DNA from: Fusobacteria bacterium ZRK30
GTDB lineage: Bacteria; Fusobacteriota; Fusobacteriia; Fusobacteriales; Fusobacteriaceae
Direction of reading: 5' to 3'
Assembly: GCA_024628785.1 (NCBI GenBank)
Contig: CP102405.1
Location: forward strand, 2,232,001 to 2,296,000
Length of the DNA: 64,000 nucleotides
This document shows positions 9,494 through 18,655 of this stretch, piece by piece (position 1 is the first letter of the stretch; each line of letters starts with the position of its first letter). The notes below the pieces were generated by a model that saw only the letters and a list, made by a program, of their open reading frames with translations, was not told where the DNA came from and did no database searches. The translations under genes were made by a program, and so were the position numbers.

Positions 9494-9638
9494 CTAGTTC
9501 CTCCTAATAACTCTCGATTTCCTTTAAAAGTATACCTCTATTTAGTTAATATTTCCATCCACAATGTGGAACAGTTTCTTTTTTTATGATTATTCTATTA
9601 AAATGAGTAAATTAGAATTATTAAAACACCATAATCCT

Positions 9639-9667
9639 TTGCAAATTCCTTATTTTTATTATATAAT
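9639..9667 (+). promoter_or_regulatory. Predicted promoter of the peptidase-mreC-glpX operon
   Basis: TTGCAA (9639-9644) and a perfect TATAAT (9662-9667) with 17-base spacing, about 40 bases ahead of the ribosome-binding site of the first gene. The genes from 9714 to 15939 are all on this strand with gaps of ten bases or fewer or overlaps, so this may drive the whole set. Confidence 0.6.
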
Positions 9668-9713
9668 TTCTTTAGATAAAACAAAATAAAATTAAATATA
9701 TCAGGGGGAAAAC

Positions 9714-10826
9714 ATGATAAATGAAAAAAGAATCGTAGATAATTTTTTAGATATGGTTAAAATCCCATCACCATCTCTAAAAGAAAGAGCTATGGCTGAT
9801 TGTGTAAAAGTTGAATTAGAAAAGATCGGTCTTGAAGTTACTGAAGATAACGCAGGTGAAAGTTGTAACGGTAATGCCGGTAATATCATTGGTGTCTTAA
9901 AAGCTAAAGGTTCTAATAAAAAGAAAATATTATTTAGTGCTCATATGGACACTGTTTTACCTTGTGATAAGATTACTCCGATTATAGAAGATGGAATCAT
10001 TAAATCAGATGGTACCTCTGTTTTAGGGGGAGACGACAAAGCTGGTATTGCAGCTATCTTAGAGATGCTTAAACAATTAAAGGAAAATAACTTAGATCAC
10101 CCTGAGATTATAGTTGTCTTTTCTATTGCAGAAGAGATCGGTCTTTTCGGTGCTCGTGCTATGGATATAGAAAAATATGCTCCTGATTTTGGAATCATCA
10201 TCGACTCAGGTGGTAAACCTGGAACTGTTACTATACAGGCTCCATTTGCAGCGAAAGGAAAGATCGAAATCATTGGTAAACCAGCTCATGCAGGTTTAGA
10301 GCCTGAAAATGGGATAAATGCATTGGTAGTGGCATCCCACGCCATCACTAAATTAAGATTAGGAAGGGTAGATGAAAACACCACTTCTAATATTGGTGTA
10401 GTAACTGGAGGAGCCGCTGTAAATATTGTAATGCCTAGTGTATCTATGATGTATGAGGCTAGAAGTTTTGATGGTAAAGTTTTAGACAAATTACTATCTG
10501 AAACTAAAGCTATCTTCACTGAGACAGCAAAAGAGTTTGGGGCAGAATTTAAAGAATCAATCGTAAAGGGATATGATGGATTTAAAATCGAAGCAGGTAG
10601 TGAGATTTTAGAGATTTTAGAGGGTGCTTGTAAAGATATAAATATCGAATATAAACCTATGAAATCTGGTGGTGGAAGTGACACTAATATCTACAATGGA
10701 AAGGGAATACCTTCTGTTAATCTAGGTATAGGTATGAGTAAAGTACATACTAAAGAGGAATTTATTAAAATCAAAGATATGGTAGGATGTACAAAATTAT
10801 TACTTTCTATTATAGATAAAATATAG
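9714..10826 (+). CDS. M20-family metallopeptidase, peptidase T-like
   Basis: 370 residues. The zinc-site motifs of M20 peptidases are in order: SAHMDTV (first His/Asp), GGDDKAG (bridging Asp), AEEIGLFGA (catalytic Glu-Glu), IIDSGG, and the C-terminal GMSKVHTKEEFI with the last His. A dimerisation domain lies between (about 185-295), with KPAHAGLEPENGIN. The overall pattern matches the PepT-like group rather than true tripeptidase T. Likely role: release of N-terminal residues from small peptides in the cytoplasm. Start ATG has a CAGGGGG site. The mreC ATG follows its stop codon directly. Confidence 0.88.
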   Translation: MINEKRIVDNFLDMVKIPSPSLKERAMADCVKVELEKIGLEVTEDNAGESCNGNAGNIIGVLKAKGSNKKKILFSAHMDTVLPCDKITPIIEDGIIKSDGTSVLGGDDKAGIAAILEMLKQLKENNLDHPEIIVVFSIAEEIGLFGARAMDIEKYAPDFGIIIDSGGKPGTVTIQAPFAAKGKIEIIGKPAHAGLEPENGINALVVASHAITKLRLGRVDENTTSNIGVVTGGAAVNIVMPSVSMMYEARSFDGKVLDKLLSETKAIFTETAKEFGAEFKESIVKGYDGFKIEAGSEILEILEGACKDINIEYKPMKSGGGSDTNIYNGKGIPSVNLGIGMSKVHTKEEFIKIKDMVGCTKLLLSIIDKI

Positions 10827-11624
10827 ATGAATTTTAAACAAAAAAAGACTAAACAAAAGTGGTGGTTATCTTTAATCATAGTTATTTTAATAACTGCCGC
10901 TTTTTCGCGGTCTGATTTTCTTATATCTAAAACCAATAATCTGCTACTTCCCCTCAAATTAAAAGTATATAAAACTACCAGCAATATTCAGAATTATTTT
11001 AATACTTTTTTTTATATCAAAGAGATCTCTAAAAAAAATGAAATCTTAGAATTAACCATAGAAAAACAAAAACATATTTCCTTTGAAAATAAGAATCTTT
11101 TAAAGGAAAATCAGCATCTAAGGGAACTGCTTCAAATGAAGAAAAAAGTCAAATATAAAATTATAGTAGCACAAATTTCCTATATTGATGCACTAAATCC
11201 TTACGAAACTATATCAATTGATAAAGGAAAAAATGATAATATAAAACAAAATATGGCGGTTACTTCCACTCTCGGTGTAGTTGGAAGGATCAAAGAAGTC
11301 TTTGATGACCACTCCACAGTGGAATTAATCACTTCTAATCAAAGTTATACCAGTGCTACCAATGAAAACGGAGACACTCTCTCGATTTTAAGTGGCCAGG
11401 GAAATGAGATACTCAGTCTGGAATACGTTGTTACTGACTCAAATATCCAGGTAGGCGATAAAATATTTACCTCTGGTATCAGTGATATCTATAAAAAAAA
11501 CCTTTTTTTAGGAGAGATTACATCTATCGATAATAACGACGAGATGTTTAAACAAATAACAGTAAAATTACCATATAATATATTTAATCTTAAAGATGTT
11601 ATGGTTATAAAAAAAGAGAGGTGA
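10827..11624 (+). CDS. mreC: Rod shape-determining protein MreC
   Basis: Periplasmic scaffold of the cell-elongation complex. It has a short cytoplasmic start, one transmembrane helix (about 13-30), a coiled coil (about 60-105) and a C-terminal beta domain with the typical ISIDKGKNDNIKQNMAV, TLGVVGRIKEV and VGDKIFTSGISDIYKK strands. 265 residues. The start codon abuts the stop of the peptidase gene. mreB and mreD are not next to it; the following gene is a LolA-like protein. Confidence 0.92.
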   Translation: MNFKQKKTKQKWWLSLIIVILITAAFSRSDFLISKTNNLLLPLKLKVYKTTSNIQNYFNTFFYIKEISKKNEILELTIEKQKHISFENKNLLKENQHLRELLQMKKKVKYKIIVAQISYIDALNPYETISIDKGKNDNIKQNMAVTSTLGVVGRIKEVFDDHSTVELITSNQSYTSATNENGDTLSILSGQGNEILSLEYVVTDSNIQVGDKIFTSGISDIYKKNLFLGEITSIDNNDEMFKQITVKLPYNIFNLKDVMVIKKER

Positions 11625-11628
11625 GTCT

Positions 11629-12204
11629 ATGAAAAAATTTGTTCTTTATTTTTTTATATTTAGCTTGAGTTTGTTTGCTGAAGATAAAAATGAATTTAAT
11701 AAAATTAATACTTTTAAAGCTGTAATTATTGAAACCAGCCATTTAAACAATCGAACAAAAACAAAAGAATACGAAATTTTAGCCGATCTGCCAGATAAAC
11801 TTATAAAAAAAATGATTTCTCCTTCTATAAACAAGGGAGAAATTTATCTATATAATGGGTTCGATAAAACTATCTATTACCCACTTTTAGAGCAGACAAT
11901 AAACCAGAAAATAAACGAAGATGAAAATTATACTTTAAAATTTATTCGGGACCTAAAATCATATGACGGAGATGTAGATTTTAAAGTGGTAAAATCTAAT
12001 AACCAAATCCAAAAAATTGTCTATAATGATGGAATAACTATAAAATTTGAATCTTTTTCAAAAATAAATGAGATTAATTTTCCAACACATGTTAGAATAC
12101 TAGATAGAAATATTGAAATCTCAGAATTAATAATTAAAGATATTAAAATAAATATACCTATATCTAAAAAGGATTTTTCCCTCGATGAAATTATTAAAAA
12201 CTGA
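11629..12204 (+). CDS. LolA-like outer-membrane lipoprotein-sorting protein
   Basis: 191 residues with an N-terminal signal peptide (about 1-17, ending SLFA). The mature part consists of alternating strands: NTFKAVIIETSHLN, an EYEILADLPDKLI strand pair, a GEIYLYNGFDKTIYYPL turn, and late IVYNDGITIKFES. This arrangement (residue changes in substrate protein, then a DGxxxxF strand) resembles LolA/LolB-fold carriers, but similarity is weak. It overlaps recO by 20 bases. A plausible role is lipoprotein transport across the periplasm. Confidence 0.6.
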   Translation: MKKFVLYFFIFSLSLFAEDKNEFNKINTFKAVIIETSHLNNRTKTKEYEILADLPDKLIKKMISPSINKGEIYLYNGFDKTIYYPLLEQTINQKINEDENYTLKFIRDLKSYDGDVDFKVVKSNNQIQKIVYNDGITIKFESFSKINEINFPTHVRILDRNIEISELIIKDIKINIPISKKDFSLDEIIKN

Positions 12205-12874
12205 TGGCATAGTAATAAAAAAAGTGGATCACTCTGAAGCTGATCGAGCATTGACATTGTTTACTAAGAATTTTGGCAAGATCAATATCAATATTAGCGG
12301 CATCAGAAAATCAAAAAAAAGACATCTTAATGGAGCTGATTTATTCGGGATCTCTAACTTTATATTTTATAAGAAAGATGAATACTATATCTTGAGTTCT
12401 TTTGAATTGAATGAGACTTTTTTTAATCTCAGAAAAGATTTGGAAAAATTAAATATTTCTTTTCATATCTTAGAAATTTTAAACTCTATCTTAGTTGAAA
12501 ATGAAACACGAACAAGTTTATACAAATTACTTTTGAACTCCTTTCGGTTTTTGGACAAAAATAATAAACCTACCAAGGATTATCTCCTTTTAGGTTATTT
12601 TTTAGCTCTCCTTATTAAAGAGGAAGGAATTATGTTCAATATAAAAGACGGACTATATTTTAATATAGAAAATTCCATAATAGATAATATCCCGACCTCT
12701 AATAAATTAACTGAAATTCAAAAAATTATAATTATACACTTATTCGATGAAAAAATAAATGATATAATCTCTCTAGATCCATGTATAGATGATATTAAAA
12801 ATATAATTTTACTCTTGGAAGATTATATGAACTACCATTTAAATTTAAAAATAAATTTTAAAAAATATTTTTAG
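12185..12874 (+). CDS. recO: DNA repair protein RecO
   Basis: Recombination mediator that helps load RecA. It begins with the OB-fold motif TDGIVIKKVDHSEADRALTLFTKNFGKI and continues with GIRKSKKRHLNGADLFG, both typical of RecO. The C-terminal helical half is short and lacks the CxxC zinc cluster found in many homologues. 229 residues. It overlaps the LolA-like gene by 20 bases, so its translation is probably coupled. Confidence 0.88.
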   Translation: MKLLKTDGIVIKKVDHSEADRALTLFTKNFGKININISGIRKSKKRHLNGADLFGISNFIFYKKDEYYILSSFELNETFFNLRKDLEKLNISFHILEILNSILVENETRTSLYKLLLNSFRFLDKNNKPTKDYLLLGYFLALLIKEEGIMFNIKDGLYFNIENSIIDNIPTSNKLTEIQKIIIIHLFDEKINDIISLDPCIDDIKNIILLLEDYMNYHLNLKINFKKYF

Positions 12875-12883
12875 GAGGACCAC

Positions 12884-13348
12884 ATGAACATTGCAAAAAT
12901 AACAGATTATATAACTTTGGATATGATTTCCCTTGATTTAAAAGCTAAAAATAAAAAAGAAGCTCTTTCGGAATTATCTCAACTACTTGGAGCTTCAGAT
13001 ACTGTCGACGACCCTAAAGTCATCGAATCAGCTCTTATTGAAAGAGAAAAACTAGGAAGTACTGGAATAGGAAAAGGTGTGGCTATTCCCCATGCTAAAA
13101 CTGATTTTGCTAAAAAATTAACTATCGCCTTTGGAAGATCTAATGACGGACTTAACTTTGAATCTTTAGACGGTCAAGATGTTAAGCTGTTTTTTGTATT
13201 TGCTTCACCACTTAGTGACAGCATCGTATACCTTAAGATCTTAGCTAGGATTTCAAGATTGATCAGAGATGAGAATTTTAGAAATAAATTATTAAATGCA
13301 ACAAATCCACAAGAAATTTTAAATATCATAAGTTCAGAAGAGGGGTAA
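12884..13348 (+). CDS. PTS EIIA component, fructose/PtsN type
   Basis: 154 residues, one EIIA-2 domain. The phosphorylated His is in GKGVAIPHAKTD (about residue 69), preceded by ALIEREKLGSTGIG; the tail LLNATNPQEILNIIS is also typical. No EIIB or EIIC component is near, so it may be a regulatory PtsN-like protein or serve a distant transporter. Strong TAGGAGG site. Between recO and nrdR in the same operon. Confidence 0.88.
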   Translation: MNIAKITDYITLDMISLDLKAKNKKEALSELSQLLGASDTVDDPKVIESALIEREKLGSTGIGKGVAIPHAKTDFAKKLTIAFGRSNDGLNFESLDGQDVKLFFVFASPLSDSIVYLKILARISRLIRDENFRNKLLNATNPQEILNIISSEEG

Positions 13349-13351
13349 ACT

Positions 13352-13807
13352 ATGGAATGTCCTTACTGTGGAGCTATGGATACTAAAGTTATTGATAGTA
13401 GACCTTATAGCACAGATAACTCTATAAAAAGAAGACGGGAATGTGTCGTTTGCTGTAAAAGATTTACTACTTACGAAAAAATAGAACCTATTCCTATTTT
13501 TGTAATAAAAAAAAATAATATCAAGGAAGTCTTCAATAAAGACAAATTATTAAAAGGTCTTGAAAGGGCTGTCATTAAAAGAAATGTCAACCTGGAAGCT
13601 TTGGAAAGATTTGTAGGAGAAGTTGAAGACACTATCAGAAAAACTAATCATCTAGAGATAGAAAGTACTGAATTAGGTGAACTGGTTATGGAAAAACTAA
13701 AAAAATTAGATGAAATTGCATATATCCGATTCGCCTCTGTATATAAAGATTTTTCAGATGTAAAATCTTTTATCAAAGAAATTGAGGGGATGGTTAACAG
13801 TGATTAA
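13352..13807 (+). CDS. nrdR: Transcriptional repressor NrdR
   Basis: Represses ribonucleotide reductase genes in response to ATP/dATP. 151 residues: an N-terminal zinc ribbon (CPYCG at 3-7; REC..C with RFTTYEK at about 29-43) and then an ATP-cone (FVIKKNNIKEVFNKDKLLKGLERAV). Length and motif order are standard. An AAGAGGGG site precedes the ATG three bases after the EIIA stop. No NrdR boxes were identified in this window. Confidence 0.96.
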   Translation: MECPYCGAMDTKVIDSRPYSTDNSIKRRRECVVCCKRFTTYEKIEPIPIFVIKKNNIKEVFNKDKLLKGLERAVIKRNVNLEALERFVGEVEDTIRKTNHLEIESTELGELVMEKLKKLDEIAYIRFASVYKDFSDVKSFIKEIEGMVNSD

Positions 13808-14633
13808 AAATATAATCAGTGGTGCTTTTATTGGAATAGCTAATATTATTCCTGGAGTCTCTGGTGGAACTGTTGCTCTCCTTTTAGGGGTCTATGAAAA
13901 ACTTACAGAGTCTGTAGGAGAATTTTTCACTGCTCCTAAAGAAAAAAAGATAGAATTTATTAAATTTTTATCACAGATATTTATAGGGGTTATCATTGGA
14001 CTACTCGTATTTGCAAAAGTGATTGGTTTTCTCTATACAAACTATAAAGAGAGCACTAGCTTTTTCTTCTTAGGACTGATAGTGGCATCTCTGCCGCTAG
14101 TTTTGACCCATCGAGATAATAAAAAAATAAATAAACATGGAAAACTATGGTTTTTATTTGGATTACTTTTAATGATTGGTTTTACAATCCTTCAGTCTTT
14201 CTATGGTGATGGTGAAACTTCTAGCAGCTTATATCAGTTGACAGGAGGATATAGTATAAAATTAATCCTGGCTGGCGCTTTGGCTGGAGGAGCTATGGTC
14301 ATCCCTGGAATCTCTGGATCCCTCCTACTGGTTATGTTAGGAGAATATTATAATATTTTAGGATTTGTAAATAGCAGGATGATACTGCCTGTTGCCTTGG
14401 TAGGTATCGGAGCTGTCATAGGTATTGTTGGTTTTGCTAGAATCATTGACAAACTTTTAAAATCTCATAGAGATAATACTTTGTATTTTATAATCGGGCT
14501 TATTGTAGCTTCCCTTGTGGAGATTTGGCCTGGATTTACTTTAACTTTATCTAGCGGAATTACAAATATTATAATTTTTGCTCTAGGAATATATATCGTT
14601 AAATTAATGAAAAAATTAGAAGGTAAGAAATAA
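13800..14633 (+). CDS. DUF368-family polytopic membrane protein
   Basis: About 277 residues and eight or so transmembrane helices. It contains the duplicated family signature: IANIIPGVSGGTVALLLGVYE near the N-terminus and AMVIPGISGSLLLVMLGEYY in the second half. The family is related to polyprenyl-phosphate flippases of the DUF368 group; substrate here is not known from sequence. The start is probably GTG 13800, with GAGGGG ten bases upstream, overlapping the nrdR stop; an in-frame TTG at 13782 would add six residues. Confidence 0.85.
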   Translation: MIKNIISGAFIGIANIIPGVSGGTVALLLGVYEKLTESVGEFFTAPKEKKIEFIKFLSQIFIGVIIGLLVFAKVIGFLYTNYKESTSFFFLGLIVASLPLVLTHRDNKKINKHGKLWFLFGLLLMIGFTILQSFYGDGETSSSLYQLTGGYSIKLILAGALAGGAMVIPGISGSLLLVMLGEYYNILGFVNSRMILPVALVGIGAVIGIVGFARIIDKLLKSHRDNTLYFIIGLIVASLVEIWPGFTLTLSSGITNIIIFALGIYIVKLMKKLEGKK

Positions 14634-14923
14634 TGAAAAGAATTAATGGTTTTTTTATATTCATTGTCCTTGGAATACTAGGAATATTTCTCTATATTCC
14701 TAGAATTTATCGTGGATACCGGACACTGGATCATCTACAGAAGGAGTTAAAAGCTACAACTATTCAATCTGAGAAGTTACACCGTGAAATGGATGACATA
14801 AGTCTACAATTAGATAATTTTAATAATCTTTATTATATAGAAAAATTTGCAAGGGATAAACTAGCCATGAAGAAAAAGAACGAAACTATCTATAGAGTTA
14901 TATACGAGGAGGAACAAGATTAA
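14633..14923 (+). CDS. FtsB/DivIC-like septum formation initiator
   Basis: 96 residues: one transmembrane helix (about 7-23), a coiled coil (about 30-65), and the family end motif YYIEKFARDKLAMKKKNETIYR. Such proteins join FtsL and FtsQ in the divisome at the inner membrane. It overlaps both neighbours by one base (TAATG), so it is translationally coupled to DUF368 and glpX. Confidence 0.85.
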   Translation: MKRINGFFIFIVLGILGIFLYIPRIYRGYRTLDHLQKELKATTIQSEKLHREMDDISLQLDNFNNLYYIEKFARDKLAMKKKNETIYRVIYEEEQD

Positions 14924-15939
14924 TGAAAAGAGAACTAGCTATCGAATTTGCAAGGGTAACTGAGGCTGCCGCATTAGCAGCACACAAATGGGTCGGTAGA
15001 GGTGACAAAGAAGCAGCTGACCAAGCAGCTGTTGACGCTATGAGAACTATGTTGAACAAGATCCATATCAATGGAGAGATAGTTATTGGAGAAGGGGAAA
15101 TTGATGAAGCACCTATGTTATACATCGGTGAAAAAGTTGGCCTAAGAAAAGATATGGATATCGCTGTAGATATCGCTGTAGATCCTGTAGAAGGAACTCG
15201 TATGACTGCCCAAGGTCAAGGAAATGCCTTAGCAGTTATGGCTATCGGAAATAAAGATAGTTTTTTAAAAGCGCCAGATATGTATATGGAAAAGTTAATC
15301 GTAGGACCTGACGCACGTGGAGCTATCGATCTTAATTTACCACTTTTAGACAACGTAACTAACGTAGCTAAAGTTTTGGATAAATCTTTAGATGAATTAG
15401 TTATGGTTATCTTAGATAAACCTAGACACCATAAGATCATCAAAGACCTACAAAAAATGGGTGTTAGAATATTTGCTATTCCTGACGGGGATGTAGCTGG
15501 TTCTATCTTAACTGCTATTATTGATTCTGACGCAGATATGTTATACGGAATCGGAGGAGCACCTGAAGGTGTTATCTCTGCTGCAGTTATCAAAGCTCTT
15601 GGTGGAGATATGCAGGCTAGATTAAAATTAAGAAATGAAGTTAAGGGGATCTCTTTAGAAAATGATAAGATTTCTAACTTTGAAAAATCTAGATGTGAAG
15701 AGATGGGGATAGATATTTCCAATGTCTTTACTATAGATGATTTAGTTAAAGATGACGAAGTTATATTTTCTGCTACAGGAATTACCGACGGAGATCTTTT
15801 AACAGGAGTTAATAGAAAGAAGAACATAGCTAGAACTCAGACTCTATTAATCAGAGGTAAGACTAAAACTATCAGATATATCAATTCAGTTCATAACTTA
15901 GATTTTAAAGATGAAGAGTTAAAGAAACTTATAAAGTAA
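14923..15939 (+). CDS. glpX: Class II fructose-1,6-bisphosphatase GlpX
   Basis: Gluconeogenic phosphatase. 338 residues with the class II signatures: EAAALAAHKWVGRGDK, GEIVIGEGEIDEAPMLYIGE (metal-binding Glu), AVDPVEGTRMTAQGQ (Asp/Glu metal and phosphate site), and GIGGAPEGVISAA. Normal length. It is the last gene of the operon that begins at 9714; a hairpin follows. Confidence 0.95.
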   Translation: MKRELAIEFARVTEAAALAAHKWVGRGDKEAADQAAVDAMRTMLNKIHINGEIVIGEGEIDEAPMLYIGEKVGLRKDMDIAVDIAVDPVEGTRMTAQGQGNALAVMAIGNKDSFLKAPDMYMEKLIVGPDARGAIDLNLPLLDNVTNVAKVLDKSLDELVMVILDKPRHHKIIKDLQKMGVRIFAIPDGDVAGSILTAIIDSDADMLYGIGGAPEGVISAAVIKALGGDMQARLKLRNEVKGISLENDKISNFEKSRCEEMGIDISNVFTIDDLVKDDEVIFSATGITDGDLLTGVNRKKNIARTQTLLIRGKTKTIRYINSVHNLDFKDEELKKLIK

Positions 15940-15946
15940 ACTTTTT

Positions 15947-15975
15947 ATAGAGTGTAGATAACTTCTACACTCTAT
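15947..15975. terminator. Hairpin after glpX, possible terminator
   Basis: A perfect 12-bp stem, ATAGAGTGTAGA / TCTACACTCTAT, with a five-base loop. No strong T run follows on either strand, so it may be a weak terminator or an RNA-stability element. Confidence 0.5.
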
Positions 15976-16006
15976 ATTAATATCTAAAAACATAAGGAGA
16001 AAAAAC

Positions 16007-16501
16007 ATGTTATTTTATGATGATTTTATTAAAAAATTAAACAACACAAATGTAGTATTAAAAGACAAGCACAAATACGGATTAAATTTCACAAAAAAAA
16101 TTGTCTGGCTGGGAACAGGAATTCCTATAACTTTGATTGGAGGATTCCAACTTTGGGTTCTTAAAACCAATGGTGGCAATCCAATAGGCTATATTTTAGC
16201 CCTCTTGATGGTTTTATTTGGTCTGTATAACTTAAAGATGTCTTGTTCTTATAAGATTGAGATCGATGTAGTCAATAAAAAGTTAATTAATAAACAACTT
16301 ACTATAGAGTTAGATAAAGTAAAATTAGTTGAACTTCGTAAGATGGTAGCTCCTAAGAGCAAAAAACTAGAAGCTTGTTTAGATATCATTACCCACGATA
16401 AAAAACAAATTATCCTTCCTCTAATTATGAATAATAAGTTAGAATTTACATCTGTTATCAAGGAGATAGTTGCCGATAAATTTGTAATTATAAAGGATTA
16501 A
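16007..16501 (+). CDS. Conserved-looking small membrane protein, function unknown
   Basis: 164 residues. There are two transmembrane helices (about 32-50 and 62-78), then a soluble, strand-rich C-terminal half (IEIDVVNKKLINKQLTIELDKV and a late IITHDKKQIILPLIMN). This layout is like small PH-domain-type membrane proteins (bPH), but no motif confirms it. It has an AAGGAG site and lies two bases ahead of the ArsR regulator, so the two are probably co-transcribed. Confidence 0.65.
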   Translation: MLFYDDFIKKLNNTNVVLKDKHKYGLNFTKKIVWLGTGIPITLIGGFQLWVLKTNGGNPIGYILALLMVLFGLYNLKMSCSYKIEIDVVNKKLINKQLTIELDKVKLVELRKMVAPKSKKLEACLDIITHDKKQIILPLIMNNKLEFTSVIKEIVADKFVIIKD

Positions 16502-16503
16502 TT

Positions 16504-16848
16504 ATGGATATTTGTAAATGTGTTTCAATCAATGAAACCAGGGTAGATAAAGCAAAAAAAACACTAGAAGATCAGACTTCTCTAGAGCAGACTGCTAAAT
16601 TCTTTAAAATTTTAGGAGACGGGACAAGGTTTAAAATTATTACTATTCTTTTAGAGGGAGAGATGTGTGTGTGCGATATTGCAACCACTCTGAACATGAC
16701 CCACTCCTCTATCTCCCATCAGCTTAAGGTTTTAAGGGAAAACAGAGTTCTTAAAAATAGAAAGGATGGAAAAATAGTATACTACTCCCTAAATGACAGT
16801 CATGTTAAAAATATAATTCTGCAGGGATTAGAACATCATAATCATTAA
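16504..16848 (+). CDS. ArsR/SmtB-family transcriptional regulator
   Basis: 114 residues, one winged helix: FKILGDGTRFKIITILLEGEMCVCDIATTLNMTHSSISHQ and the wing NRKDGKIVYYSL. The ExCVCD motif in the third helix is the metal/thiol site of CadC/ArsR-type sensors, and the N-terminal CKC (residues 4-6) and C-terminal HHNH could supply more ligands, so a metal such as Cd, Pb or Zn is a fair guess. No metal exporter gene is adjacent. It is co-transcribed with the membrane protein upstream and followed by a terminator. Confidence 0.9.
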   Translation: MDICKCVSINETRVDKAKKTLEDQTSLEQTAKFFKILGDGTRFKIITILLEGEMCVCDIATTLNMTHSSISHQLKVLRENRVLKNRKDGKIVYYSLNDSHVKNIILQGLEHHNH

Positions 16849-16858
16849 TTTTATCTTC

Positions 16859-16877
16859 CTCAAAACGTTGAGTTTTT
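16859..16877 (+). terminator. Terminator after the ArsR gene
   Basis: CTCAA / TTGAG stem with an AACG tetraloop and a run of five T. Its T run reaches the -35 box of the next promoter. Confidence 0.65.
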
Positions 16878-16904
16878 GCACTTATTGTGCTAATATAGTA
16901 TAAA
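16876..16904 (+). promoter_or_regulatory. Predicted promoter of the orphan histidine kinase, with internal inverted repeat
   Basis: TTGCAC (16876-16881) and TATAAA (16899-16904) are 17 bases apart. The inverted repeat GCAC-TTATT-GTGC at 16878-16890 starts within the -35 box and runs into the spacer, so a repressor could bind there. Confidence 0.5.
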
Positions 16905-16927
16905 TTCAATGTAGAGGAGGAGATAAG

Positions 16928-18607
16928 ATGACTAAATCAAAAAATAAAATATTTAAATCTTATCTGCTTTTGCTGGGAGGAAGTCTCATCCCTCTCTTTA
17001 TGTTTATCTCTTTCTTATATCAGTTAAATGTATCTCAAAATATAGTTAAAATGAAATCTGAGAAAAAAATGATTTTAAACTTAATAAAAAAAGATATTGA
17101 AAGGGAATTTGTTGACTATATAGATGACGTACAGTTTTTATCTGAAACTCCCCAGTTGAGATCACTTCTATATAGAAGATCTAATTTAAAGGAAAATCAT
17201 GATTATTTAAAAAGTTATCTAAAAATTAAAAATAAGTATTTTGCAGGATATATAAGAAATAATAGAAATCACGTAATAATTGAAGAATATTATAACAATG
17301 AATATCTTAAATTACCTGAAGAATTTCTAACAAAAAATCCTAAAAAGATTACATTTTCCAAATTAGGAGACTATAAAAATAATTTTATAGTCAATATTAT
17401 GGCACCTATCTATGGAAAAGATAATGTTCCCTTGGGAACTATCTCCCTCTATGGTAGACAAACTTATATTGATAATATTTTAGAAAAATACAGATCTATA
17501 AATTTAATATCTGAAGGAGATTTCTATTGGTTTGGGTTAGATGAGAATAATAAAATTGATGAATCAAAAAAAACAGAGATCTTAAAAAAAGAGGAACTCC
17601 TCCCTATGAATTCTAATAGTGGTTCACTTCTCAGTAAAGATGTCCTATATACCTTCGATACCATAGATTTTAAGAAGCTTCTGCCCAAATTAAGTTTTGG
17701 TGAAAATACAGATTCTACTTGGAGGTTGGTTATTAAAGTCCCAGAAACTGAGATAATTGCCATGAAAAAACATTTTTTAGACGGGTACAGACTACTCAGT
17801 TTATTTATTTTTTTCATGCTCTCCATCACTATATGGGTTATTTTAAAAGAAACCAATAAACGTAAATTTTATGAAAATAAATTAGAATTACAAAATCAAA
17901 AACTAATAGAAAATAATAAGACTAAAGATAAATTTATATCTGTTTTAGCCCATGATCTAAAAAGTCCATTTACTGGAATTACTGGAATTTTTAGTATTTT
18001 AACCAGAAAATACGATTCTTATGATGAGGCAAAGAAAAAAAAATTAATCTATTCTATCAATGATTCTATACAGGGAATAAATGCACTTTTAATCAATCTA
18101 TTAGAATGGTCTAAAATACAGAGAGGACATGTTATACCCTCTCCTATGAAGGTTAAGATAAATGACCTCACTGCTTCAGCATACCAAATTTTAAAATTAA
18201 ATTTAGAGTCTAAAAATATTAAGTTTTCAAATAATATCTCAGATAAACACTTTATTTGGGCTGATAAAAATATGATAGATGCTGTTTTTCGTAATATTAT
18301 CTCCAATGCTATAAAGTTTACTCCTAATTCTGGAAAGATTGAACTCTATAGTGAGCGAAAAGATCAGTTCATCTATATATTTATTAAAGATAACGGGGTA
18401 GGAATGAATTTAGAGGTTCAGTCTAAGTTATTTAAACTAGATCAGCATCTGACTACTCTGGGAACAGAAAATGAAAAAGGTACCGGTTTAGGTCTTATCA
18501 TCACAAAGGAATTCATCCACCTTAACAGAGGAAGTCTGGGAGTGGATTCTATTAAAGATCAGGGAACGACTTTTATTCTCAAACTCCCTGCATATAAAGA
18601 AATATAA
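16928..18607 (+). CDS. Membrane sensor histidine kinase
   Basis: 559 residues. A transmembrane helix (about 13-31), an extracytoplasmic sensor region (about 35-285, Cache-like, with IMAPIYGKDNVPLGTISLYG) and a second helix (about 289-308) precede a coiled coil. The HisKA box is FISVLAHDLKSPFTG with His342 as the phospho-acceptor, followed by the ATPase domain: NIISNAIKFTPNSG (N box), IKDNGVGM (G1) and GTGLGLIITKEFI (G2). No response regulator is next to it, so it is an orphan kinase. A GAGGAGGAG site precedes the ATG. Confidence 0.92.
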   Translation: MTKSKNKIFKSYLLLLGGSLIPLFMFISFLYQLNVSQNIVKMKSEKKMILNLIKKDIEREFVDYIDDVQFLSETPQLRSLLYRRSNLKENHDYLKSYLKIKNKYFAGYIRNNRNHVIIEEYYNNEYLKLPEEFLTKNPKKITFSKLGDYKNNFIVNIMAPIYGKDNVPLGTISLYGRQTYIDNILEKYRSINLISEGDFYWFGLDENNKIDESKKTEILKKEELLPMNSNSGSLLSKDVLYTFDTIDFKKLLPKLSFGENTDSTWRLVIKVPETEIIAMKKHFLDGYRLLSLFIFFMLSITIWVILKETNKRKFYENKLELQNQKLIENNKTKDKFISVLAHDLKSPFTGITGIFSILTRKYDSYDEAKKKKLIYSINDSIQGINALLINLLEWSKIQRGHVIPSPMKVKINDLTASAYQILKLNLESKNIKFSNNISDKHFIWADKNMIDAVFRNIISNAIKFTPNSGKIELYSERKDQFIYIFIKDNGVGMNLEVQSKLFKLDQHLTTLGTENEKGTGLGLIITKEFIHLNRGSLGVDSIKDQGTTFILKLPAYKEI

Positions 18608-18655
18608 AAATTAAAAGTATTACGTGCAACTAGTTATTCAAAGAAAGGTATAAAG